From Treponemataceae bacterium (GTDB taxonomy: Bacteria > Spirochaetota > Spirochaetia > Treponematales > Treponemataceae), in contig JAILRX010000034.1 of the NCBI GenBank assembly GCA_024697985.1, positions 1 through 14,732 on the forward strand: a DNA stretch of 14,732 nucleotides, in the 5' to 3' direction. This document shows positions 6,565 to 12,925 of this stretch, piece after piece (the first letter of the stretch is position 1; every line of letters starts with the position of its first letter). The notes beneath the pieces were generated by a model. It did not search any database. It saw nothing but the letters and a program-made list of their open reading frames with translations, and was not told where the DNA came from. The position numbers were made by a program, and so were the translations under genes.

Positions 6565-7754
6565 TATTTGTTTCCTCCATTGATTTTCTTGATTTCGATT
6601 GATTCGACAAATGCCTGAACACGAGTTTTCATCTGTCCAGAATTTCCGATTGCATAAGGTCGGTCAACGCTAAGAACCGGATAACCGACTTCGTCCCTCA
6701 AGACCTTTGTTCCGACCATTCTTTCGTATGCCCAAGGATCGCAGAATTTCATCTGCTGATAGATGATTCCGTCTGCCTTGTATTCTTTTGCGATTGAATC
6801 AACGTATTTTCGTCTCGCCTGGATTTTGTCCTGGTTCATATAGCGAGGGCACTGTCCCCGGTTGATGTAGGCTTTACAAACCTGGGTGAGGGCATCTTCA
6901 GTGTCGTTAAGCTCGATGATGTCTCGGCCCGGCAATGAACCGTAGCAGAATCTGTCGGCACAAACGTAGGCACCGCATTCTTCGATAAGCTTTACTACAT
7001 CAACGTCATCAATTTCTGAACCAACCAGAACGATTCGAGCACGGAACTTGTTCTTTTCATCCGGCTTTCGTGTCTTAAGCTCCTCGAGGGTTTCTTCCAA
7101 AAGAGGAATAAGCTTTTCTTTTGGTGCGACATAGGTTGCCATCGTGATGATGTGATATTCGTAGCCTGTAATTCTAGGATTGTCTTCTTTTCGGAAGTCT
7201 CCGATCTGACGGATCAAAGTACAGACCTTGTTGTGCTGTTCAACAGCCTTTCGGATTGCAGCATCTGATATATCAATTCCAAAATTTTTATTCAAAGGGT
7301 TCAGAATATGATTCTGGCACTGAAGGACGTAAAGATTGAGTCCGTTTTCATCGCATTTCATCGGAATTTCCATGTAGTCGAAAAAGTAATTGTCCTTTTT
7401 CATGACTTTAAGAAGTTCCATGTTTTCAACGCATCGGTTGATCATTGAACATCCGTCCGGTGCGATCATGCAGTCCGTGTAGCCGTAGCCGCCTTCAATG
7501 GCTCTTTCCAAAAGAGCCCTTGTGTACTCGCACAAAAAGCTTGTAAGGTAGTAGGTTCCCATTTCCATTGAGCCTGTCTTCGGCGCTCTGATTCGAACCG
7601 AAAAACAGCCTGGAAGATTCAAGAGAGGTTCCGGCACATTTTCACAAACGGTTGCAACACATTTCAGCCCTTCTTCCTGAGCCTTTCGAACAAGATCGTT
7701 GTTGGCTTCATCGAGAAGTTTTTCAAAATAGTATAAATGTTTTAAATCCTTCAT
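6564..7754 (-). CDS. 2-hydroxyacyl-CoA dehydratase (HgdB/BcrC)-like iron-sulfur subunit
   Basis: A 396-residue dehydratase/reductase-superfamily protein. Its N-terminal half contains PEPLLNLPGCFSVRIRAP (C50), equivalent to the family's first cluster cysteine region, and DCMIAPDGCSMINRC (C95, C102, C108). The C-terminal half has RARIVLVGSEIDD (Rossmann start), GIIYQQMKFCDPWAYE (C338, the conserved final cluster cysteine), and the typical end GYPVLSVDRPYAIGNSGQMKTRVQAFVE. It has 16 cysteines in all, more than a single cluster needs. The ATG at 7754 follows AAGGGGAACAG. It lies 49 bases downstream of the CooC-like gene and is coupled to the 520-residue subunit. The pair is likely an activator-dependent heterodimer performing a difficult reduction or radical dehydration, or a double-cubane-type enzyme. 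Confidence 0.85.
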   Translation of the reverse strand: MKDLKHLYYFEKLLDEANNDLVRKAQEEGLKCVATVCENVPEPLLNLPGCFSVRIRAPKTGSMEMGTYYLTSFLCEYTRALLERAIEGGYGYTDCMIAPDGCSMINRCVENMELLKVMKKDNYFFDYMEIPMKCDENGLNLYVLQCQNHILNPLNKNFGIDISDAAIRKAVEQHNKVCTLIRQIGDFRKEDNPRITGYEYHIITMATYVAPKEKLIPLLEETLEELKTRKPDEKNKFRARIVLVGSEIDDVDVVKLIEECGAYVCADRFCYGSLPGRDIIELNDTEDALTQVCKAYINRGQCPRYMNQDKIQARRKYVDSIAKEYKADGIIYQQMKFCDPWAYERMVGTKVLRDEVGYPVLSVDRPYAIGNSGQMKTRVQAFVESIEIKKINGGNK

Positions 7755-7803
7755 CTGTTCCCCTTTGTCTTTGATGTTTCATTTTATATTTTCTTGTTTT
7801 TAG

Positions 7804-8580
7804 TTAGATGATTTCAATTTTCTGGAGTGCTTCCTGTACGCCCTTGACGATGGATGCCTCATCAGAAAGATAGAACACGTTTTCGCCCTTCAAATCAAAT
7901 TCTGCAAGATTTGAATCTGACGGGATGTAGGCTAGAACAGGAATTCCGCCCGTATCCATGATGTCCTTTACATTCTGACTTACCTTGCCGTTGTCGCCTG
8001 GAAGTCGGTTGGCAATTACGCCGATTTTTTCGTACATGACAAGCTCATCAGCAACTTTTTTGATTGTCTGAATTACCTGGCATCCTTTTTTGCTTGAATC
8101 CGTAATCAAAAGCAGGTGCGAGACTTTTTCCATTACGCGCCTGTTGATCTGTTCGATTCCGGCTTCTCCGTCGATTACGACGTAGTCAAAGTTTTCAGAC
8201 AGAATGCTGATTACTTCTTTAAGATAAGAATTGATTCTGCAATAACAGCCGGCGCTTTCCGGTCGACCGATTGCGATAAAACTGAATCCGTCCTGTTCGC
8301 TCAAGGCATCGAAAATTCTGTAACGGGCTTCACCTAAAAGTTCCATGGCACTTTTAGTATCTCCGTCCTCAACGCTTGAAACTACGGCTTTCCTGATATC
8401 ATCGACGGTGGTTTTAACCTCAATTCCGAGGGCTGTCGAAAGTCCTACGGCAGGGTCTGCGTCGATTGCAAGAATTTTTTTGTCTGGATGAAATTTTGTA
8501 AGCAGTTTTACCATGACTGCTGAAATGGACGTCTTTCCGACGCCGCCTTTTCCAGCTACTGCGATAATTTTTGGCTTCAT
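7804..8580 (-). CDS. CooC-like ATPase (nickel-maturation family, MinD/SIMIBI class)
   Basis: A 258-residue P-loop ATPase of the CooC/AcsF family, which in known systems loads nickel into CO dehydrogenase or acetyl-CoA synthase. The deviant Walker A motif is GKGGVGKT (10-17) with the signature lysine K11. IDADP (39-43) and VIDGEAGIEQINRRV (135-149) match the family. The metal-binding C-X-C is GCYCRINSYL with C112 and C114, the positions I recall for CooC1 of Carboxydothermus. A DSSKKG motif (161-166) follows. It is the first gene of the operon, behind its own promoter. No CODH catalytic subunit is in the window, so its client may be the dehydratase-like pair, the ACS-like protein, or a distant CODH. 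Confidence 0.9.
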   Translation of the reverse strand: MKPKIIAVAGKGGVGKTSISAVMVKLLTKFHPDKKILAIDADPAVGLSTALGIEVKTTVDDIRKAVVSSVEDGDTKSAMELLGEARYRIFDALSEQDGFSFIAIGRPESAGCYCRINSYLKEVISILSENFDYVVIDGEAGIEQINRRVMEKVSHLLLITDSSKKGCQVIQTIKKVADELVMYEKIGVIANRLPGDNGKVSQNVKDIMDTGGIPVLAYIPSDSNLAEFDLKGENVFYLSDEASIVKGVQEALQKIEII

Positions 8581-8604
8581 ATATCTAGTCCCTTCTCTAG
8601 ATAT
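8581..8604. promoter_or_regulatory. Dyad between the promoter and start codon of the CooC-led operon (candidate operator)
   Basis: ATATCTAG and CTAGATAT form a perfect 8-base inverted repeat with an 8-base centre containing the ribosome site (GAAGGGA on the minus strand). The outer arm overlaps the last bases of the -10 box, so it probably cannot be fully transcribed as an RNA hairpin. A protein-binding operator is the better reading. Confidence 0.5.
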
Positions 8605-8631
8605 TGTACAATGTGTTTTGTAAACTGTCTA
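8603..8631 (-). promoter_or_regulatory. Promoter of the CooC/dehydratase/ACS-like operon
   Basis: On the minus strand TAGACA (8626-8631) is separated by 17 bases from TACAAT (8603-8608). Both boxes match consensus at five of six positions. The predicted start falls near 8596, leaving a leader of about 16 bases. Confidence 0.65.
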
Positions 8632-8639
8632 ATTAATTT

Positions 8640-9437
8640 TTACAATTGACCGCCCCAAGGGATGTTTTGCATTCTGGCGATGCTTTTGTAGTCTTCTTCG
8701 GTAGAGCCTTCAGGAAATCCTGTGACAAAAAAGGTTTTGTTTTCGATTCCTTCTGGAAGTTCGCCTGAAATCTTCCCGCGCATTTTCAAAGCCTGTCTTA
8801 CTACTCCGTCCCTGGAATCAATTACCTGAATTTCAGGTCCTGCAAGTTTTTGAATCTGTGGGGAAACATGGATGAAATGGGTGCAGCCAAGGATGATTGT
8901 GTCGCAGTCATTTTCCTTGAAAAACTCGACGGCATTCCTGCAGGCATTAAGTTTGTCTTCTTCGTTCGGGTTTGTAAGGTTGTGCTCGATAAAGCTGATG
9001 AGTCTTCCGTCTCCCCGCGAAAATACTGCGCAGTCCGAGGCAAAGTCCTTTATAAGCCTTGCAGTGTAAGGTGAACTTACCGAGCGCTGGGTTGCAAGGA
9101 GACCGATTCTCTTGTTCTTTGTGACTTTTGCGGCAAGTTTGATGGCAGGTACTGTCCCGATGAAAGGAATTGGAAAGTTCTCTCGCATTTCTTTCAGGGC
9201 CGTTACGCTCATCGTGTTGCAGGCGACGACTATCACCTTTGGATTGAAGCGTTCGATTATGGTCTTGCAAAGCGCAAGTGAACATTCCGTAACCTGCTTT
9301 CTTGTCTTTTCGCCATAAGGGAAGTTTTTTGCATCGGCAACGTAAATGCAGGAAGAGGAAGGATAGTGTTCGGTCAGGTATTTCATGTATGGCAATCCGC
9401 CAGTTCCCGAATCAATAAAGGCAAAATCAACGCTCAT
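8640..9437 (-). CDS. murI: Glutamate racemase
   Basis: Interconverts L- and D-glutamate, supplying D-glutamate for peptidoglycan in the cytoplasm. At 265 residues it is standard length. The N-terminal motif FIDSGTGGLP holds the catalytic-site D9 and S10. The two catalytic cysteines are C73 in VVACNTMSVTA and C185 in IILGCTHF, followed by H187. NFPYGEKT (38-45) is also characteristic. The ATG at 9437 lacks a clear ribosome site and sits 6 bases from a -10-like TAGTAT, suggesting a leaderless message. Its start fits the family, which begins a few residues before the DSG motif. It is convergent with nothing and reads toward the CooC-led operon, with 59 bases between. Confidence 0.95.
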   Translation of the reverse strand: MSVDFAFIDSGTGGLPYMKYLTEHYPSSSCIYVADAKNFPYGEKTRKQVTECSLALCKTIIERFNPKVIVVACNTMSVTALKEMRENFPIPFIGTVPAIKLAAKVTKNKRIGLLATQRSVSSPYTARLIKDFASDCAVFSRGDGRLISFIEHNLTNPNEEDKLNACRNAVEFFKENDCDTIILGCTHFIHVSPQIQKLAGPEIQVIDSRDGVVRQALKMRGKISGELPEGIENKTFFVTGFPEGSTEEDYKSIARMQNIPWGGQL

Positions 9438-9443
9438 GAGTTA

Positions 9444-9473
9444 ATACTAAATCATTTGACTATTTTTTTGCAA
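9444..9473 (-). promoter_or_regulatory. Candidate promoter of murI (leaderless type)
   Basis: TTGCAA (9468-9473), an 18-base spacer and TAGTAT (9444-9449) lie on the minus strand. Only six bases separate the -10 box from the murI ATG. The -10 matches TATAAT at four of six positions. Confidence 0.4.
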
Positions 9474-9484
9474 TGACTTACGAT
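9456..9484 (+). promoter_or_regulatory. Candidate promoter of the pentapeptide/MBL pair (leaderless type)
   Basis: TTGACT (9456-9461), a 17-base spacer and TACGAT (9479-9484) precede the ATG at 9492 by seven bases. It overlaps the opposite murI promoter, so the two could compete for polymerase. Confidence 0.5.
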
Positions 9485-9491
9485 AATAATA

Positions 9492-10145
9492 ATGTTTACA
9501 GTAAACAAATGCCTTTGTCCGGATTGTAACGATTCGGCTCTTTCTACAATTGATTTTGAAAACGATACCATAAAGGATTCTCCAGGTTACTGCATCAATC
9601 ATGCACCGAATGTGCAGGAAGTCACTGAAAACATCATCAAATATGTTGAAACCCACGAAAAAATCATCGGTTTGAATGCAACAGGAATCAATTTTGAAAA
9701 CATGGATTTTTCCAATAAGAAATTTTACGGCTGCAGTTTTCAGCATTGTACATTTTTGAACATTCAGGCACCGGAAGCCAGATTTCGTGTGAGTTTCTTT
9801 GACTTTTCAGTTTTTTCTGACTGCAATCTTCAGTCCTCGAACATTCAGTTTTCGTCTTTTGCAGGATCTACTTTTTCACACGTGATTTTTACAGGCTCAG
9901 ATCTTGTTCACGCAAACTTCTGCGGAATTTCAGCCTATCAGTCTTCATTTGACGATGCGGATTTATATAACTCACGATTCATCGATTCAACCTTGAATTG
10001 TGTTTCATTCAGAAACTGCAACCTCAAGAATGCCAACTTTATGAATACAAGCCGAAAGGACGTTTCCTTCAAGCTTTCGAATACCAGAAGTGCAGTTTTC
10101 TCACCGGAAGAAAATATTTCAGAAAATGATGAAGGGGAGGTATAG
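9492..10145 (+). CDS. Pentapeptide-repeat protein with Cys-rich N-terminus
   Basis: A 217-residue protein. From about residue 66 to 205 it shows A(D/N)LXX-like five-residue periodicity, for example NFENMDFSNKKFYGCSFQHC and ADLYNSRFIDSTLNCVSF, with aromatic or leucine residues at the centre of each repeat. These fold into a right-handed square beta-helix used as an interaction surface; the family is not tied to one function. The first 40 residues contain C7, C9, C12, C34 and H37 (KCLCPDC and GYCINHAP), a possible small metal-binding module. No signal peptide is seen, so it is probably cytoplasmic. The start lacks a ribosome site. The MBL-fold hydrolase gene starts three bases after its stop, so they form an operon and may work together. 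Confidence 0.88.
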   Translation: MFTVNKCLCPDCNDSALSTIDFENDTIKDSPGYCINHAPNVQEVTENIIKYVETHEKIIGLNATGINFENMDFSNKKFYGCSFQHCTFLNIQAPEARFRVSFFDFSVFSDCNLQSSNIQFSSFAGSTFSHVIFTGSDLVHANFCGISAYQSSFDDADLYNSRFIDSTLNCVSFRNCNLKNANFMNTSRKDVSFKLSNTRSAVFSPEENISENDEGEV

Positions 10146-10148
10146 TCA

Positions 10149-10721
10149 ATGAAAGTCTATTTTCATATGGCAATTGAAGGCTTTTCGAACTGTTACGTTG
10201 TCGTAAATGAGGAAACCCGTGAAGCCATCATCATTGATCCGGGCAAGCTTTCTCACGAAATGATTGAGAACATCGAAAATGAAAACTACATCCTTTCAGG
10301 CGTCCTGATAACCCATAATCATCCAAGCCATGTTCGTGGACTCAAGACTTTGTGCAAGATTTACTCTCCGATCATTTATGCAAGTGATTATGATATTGCA
10401 GGTGAAGATACCTATCTTTTGAAGGATGACGGCACGTTTAACGTCGCAGGTTTTGACATAAACTATTATTCGGTTCCGGGACATACGCCAGACTCGCTTG
10501 TTTACGAAATCGGGCAGCTGCTTTTTACAGGTGATACGCTTTCTGCCTGCATGATTGGTACGACTTCAAGCCATTATTCAAAGATGCTTTTGGCTTCCAA
10601 CCTTCAGGCAAAATTGGCTTGCCGTCAGACTGATCTCTTCATCATGCCGGGACATGGACCGCCTTCTACGCTGGCCGCCGAAAAAAAATTCAACATGACA
10701 TTTGGAAACGCCAGAAACTAG
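10149..10721 (+). CDS. Metallo-beta-lactamase-fold hydrolase with altered HxHxDH motif
   Basis: A 190-residue single-domain protein of the glyoxalase II-like MBL family (hydrolysis of thioesters or related bonds at a dinuclear metal centre). Metal motifs: THNHPSH (H56, H58, H61), PGHTPDS (H112), FTGDT (D129) and MPGHGPPST (H169). In the first motif the aspartate of HxHxDH is replaced by serine (S60). That residue normally binds the second metal and helps activate water, so the enzyme may be mononuclear, have changed chemistry, or be inactive. IIIDPGK (28-33) is the usual strand before the active site. The ribosome site GGGGAGG lies in the end of the preceding gene. The stop codon overlaps the opposing lipoprotein gene within CTAG. 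Confidence 0.9.
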   Translation: MKVYFHMAIEGFSNCYVVVNEETREAIIIDPGKLSHEMIENIENENYILSGVLITHNHPSHVRGLKTLCKIYSPIIYASDYDIAGEDTYLLKDDGTFNVAGFDINYYSVPGHTPDSLVYEIGQLLFTGDTLSACMIGTTSSHYSKMLLASNLQAKLACRQTDLFIMPGHGPPSTLAAEKKFNMTFGNARN

Positions 10722-12451
10722 TCTTTGTAGGCGCTGACTTTCCAGGTTCTTCCGTTATTGAATCCCCATTTCTCGTAGATGAATTTATCGATTTCTGTCG
10801 CTGCTTCAACCAGGCCTTCTGCCCTTGTCTCCTGAATGTATTGTGCAAGTTCAGGATGGTTTTGGTTGATGTAATAGCGTTTTGCAATTTTATCGCTGAA
10901 ATACTCTTCGCAGCTTGCAAGATTCTGCTGCAAAAGATAGGCCATGAATTCGTTTTTCAAAAGATATTCATCTTCAATATTGTAATTCAATGAAGGTGTG
11001 TCGGTAAAATAGGCCTTGAGGAATTCGATTGATTCGGGGTCAGTTCTGTCGAAAAGCTCGTAAATGAAACGGCGGAGTTCAGGCGTCGTAAAAAACACTC
11101 CGTGCATTCCTTCATGGCAGATAAAAGTTGTCCTGAGGTAAAGAGGTGATTCCTGGGATACCGAAATCAAGGCGCCTTTTCCTGCTATAATTGAATTTCC
11201 GCTTTTAATGATGATTTTATTTTCGAGAAGGATTTGCTTGAGCAGCAGTTCCCGCTCGTTAAGCGGAAAGGACTGGATTTCTGCCTGATCAAAAAACTGG
11301 GCAAGACTTTCCGCCTTGTAGTCGTGGGCATTGTAGCCGTGAACGCCTTCCAGTTCTTCGTCGCTTACGAACGTCCCGATTGATTCAGTCTTTTCTACAA
11401 AAAAGGCGAGTCGTTTTAGAAAATCATCCTGGATTTTGTAATTGGCAAAATCAAAAATTAAAACCTTTGGAAATTCAGCCCATTCGAAAAGTTCAAAATC
11501 CTTCTGCCTCCAGTTTTCACGTGGCCAGGTTTGAATGAGACCTGCATCAATTTTTATCGGGCGGAGTGAGTTTTCTTCTTCTTCCTTTGATTTTTGATTT
11601 CCAAGATCAAAGACTACCGCATCAACTTTATCAGGATTTTTCGTGAAGTTAAGTTCTTTGATTTCATCCGTAAAAAGTCGGGTATCTATGGTTTTGTTGT
11701 GCAATTCTTTTTCGGCATAGAGGACGATAGTTTTTTCTGCAAGAGTGCATTTTACCCTCGTGTCTTCGATTGAGCCCCATGGAAGAAGTGTATTGCTGAG
11801 AGCGAAATAGATTCGTGCAAAGTTTTTTTCTGAATCAAAAAGGCGGCTTCCAAGATTGAACTGTGAATTCTGGGCTTCTTCCTTTGTCGAAGGGATTTTT
11901 CCGCCCTTTTCGTTGAATGCAAACCAGGGATTTTCCTGAGTAAAGCTCCATCCGGTTTTTGCACCGACAATCTGTACGGAATGAATCGTAAGGTTTTTTG
12001 TCGAGCTGATGATGAAGCCTGCTGCATTCCCCGATTTTTTTTCCGGGAGCATAAGGCCGACCGTCAAAAACTGAGGGCAGGTTCCGTAAACGGAATTTTT
12101 CTGCTTGATTTTAGAAACTTTTTTATTCAGGTCTGATGACTGAAGAATTGAAAACTCAATTTCACCAGAATCTTCAACTTCAAGCTGAAGGAGAAGTGAA
12201 AGCAGTTCTGAGCTTTCTGAAATATAGTTTTGAGTCTGCTCGCCGAATTTGTAGGCAAGAATTTCTTTTTTAGATTTTGTTTTTATCCTGTTTGATTTTG
12301 AATTTTGATTCAAGGCGTAAAGATTTTCGCTTTGACCGTCAAAAGAAATCGTGAATTCAGAGGGAACATCTTCATCACAGGAAATGATAAGAGAAGTTGA
12401 CATAAAAAGGAGCAATAGAAGTACAATCTTGAAAAATACTTTTCTTTTCAT
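10718..12451 (-). CDS. Lipoprotein with an HExxH zinc-metalloprotease-like domain
   Basis: A 577-residue protein with a basic, hydrophobic N-terminus (MKRKVFFKIVLLLLLF) and a spirochaete-type lipobox SLIISC (C25), so it is probably a cell-envelope lipoprotein. The middle half (about 30-400) has no recognised family. Near the C-terminus FICHEGMHGVFF gives HExxH (H446-H450). About 50 residues later YLLKNEFMAYLLQQN supplies a likely third zinc ligand, E501, the arrangement of gluzincin peptidases. The KNEFMAY segment supports this reading. Short length of the catalytic part leaves inactivity possible. The start lacks a ribosome site, and a -10-like TAGTAT lies six bases upstream. It is convergent with the MBL gene and divergent from the gene at 12497. 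Confidence 0.8.
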   Translation of the reverse strand: MKRKVFFKIVLLLLLFMSTSLIISCDEDVPSEFTISFDGQSENLYALNQNSKSNRIKTKSKKEILAYKFGEQTQNYISESSELLSLLLQLEVEDSGEIEFSILQSSDLNKKVSKIKQKNSVYGTCPQFLTVGLMLPEKKSGNAAGFIISSTKNLTIHSVQIVGAKTGWSFTQENPWFAFNEKGGKIPSTKEEAQNSQFNLGSRLFDSEKNFARIYFALSNTLLPWGSIEDTRVKCTLAEKTIVLYAEKELHNKTIDTRLFTDEIKELNFTKNPDKVDAVVFDLGNQKSKEEEENSLRPIKIDAGLIQTWPRENWRQKDFELFEWAEFPKVLIFDFANYKIQDDFLKRLAFFVEKTESIGTFVSDEELEGVHGYNAHDYKAESLAQFFDQAEIQSFPLNERELLLKQILLENKIIIKSGNSIIAGKGALISVSQESPLYLRTTFICHEGMHGVFFTTPELRRFIYELFDRTDPESIEFLKAYFTDTPSLNYNIEDEYLLKNEFMAYLLQQNLASCEEYFSDKIAKRYYINQNHPELAQYIQETRAEGLVEAATEIDKFIYEKWGFNNGRTWKVSAYKD

Positions 12452-12457
12452 ATTATC

Positions 12458-12463
12458 ATACTA
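12458..12463 (-). promoter_or_regulatory. Candidate -10 box of the lipoprotein gene
   Basis: TAGTAT on the minus strand lies six bases before the ATG at 12451, the same arrangement as murI. An overlapping TATGAT (12455-12460) is an alternative. No good -35 box is visible. Confidence 0.3.
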
Positions 12464-12484
12464 CATTCTTTGAACTAAAAATGC

Positions 12485-12490
12485 TATACT
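12485..12490 (+). promoter_or_regulatory. Candidate -10 box of the gene pair at 12497
   Basis: TATACT matches consensus at five of six positions and lies six bases before the ATG at 12497. No good -35 is seen at 16-18 bases. Confidence 0.4.
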
Positions 12491-12496
12491 TTGGTC

Positions 12497-12925
12497 ATGC
12501 AAGGCATTTTTTTTATACCACATCACAATCTTTTGCATGAACTGAAAGTTGCTTCCAAAAATTTTTCTGGAATGAAACCTTTGTTTTCAGATTTTGCTCT
12601 TCTCAAAGGGGAGTTTGATTCAGCAAAGGATGCAAAACTTGCCTTTGAAAAATCCGGCAAATTGATTGAGCTTGGTCCTGTAGAAAAATGCGGTTCGATC
12701 TATTATTGCCCGCTGATTCATCCTTGTTTAGCCGGATGTGAAAAGAGTGAAAGCCTTTTCATCCCTTTGTACAATGCGTTTTGCTTTGCTTCCGAGCCTT
12801 TTACGGAACCGAGGACAATCCGAGTGTTCCAGGTGGCGGACGGAACTTTTGAAGAAAAACTGATGGACGGAGCTTCATCAATATTATTGAATACAGAAAA
12901 AAAACTGTGGGTTAAGATAAAATGA
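12497..12925 (+). CDS. Unknown Cys-containing protein, 142 aa
   Basis: Not recognised. I start it at ATG 12497 instead of the in-frame TTG two codons earlier, because the ATG sits at normal leaderless distance from TATACT. The product has no signal peptide or membrane helix and begins MQGIFFIPHHNLLHEL. Four cysteines cluster in the middle: C65 (VEKCGS), C71, C77 and C81 (YYCPLIHPCLAGCEKS). They could form a metal site. Its stop overlaps the start of the endonuclease gene in ATGA, so the two are translationally coupled. It may be an immunity, folding or partner protein for the nuclease, but the sequence itself does not show this. Confidence 0.75.
   Translation: MQGIFFIPHHNLLHELKVASKNFSGMKPLFSDFALLKGEFDSAKDAKLAFEKSGKLIELGPVEKCGSIYYCPLIHPCLAGCEKSESLFIPLYNAFCFASEPFTEPRTIRVFQVADGTFEEKLMDGASSILLNTEKKLWVKIK

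Noticed and set aside
8581..8604. RNA hairpin hiding the ribosome site of the CooC-like gene
   Set aside because: The predicted transcript begins inside the dyad, so one arm would be missing from the RNA.
9447..9746. Minus-strand frame opposite the pentapeptide gene
   Set aside because: It is antisense to a clear repeat protein, without a ribosome site or motif.
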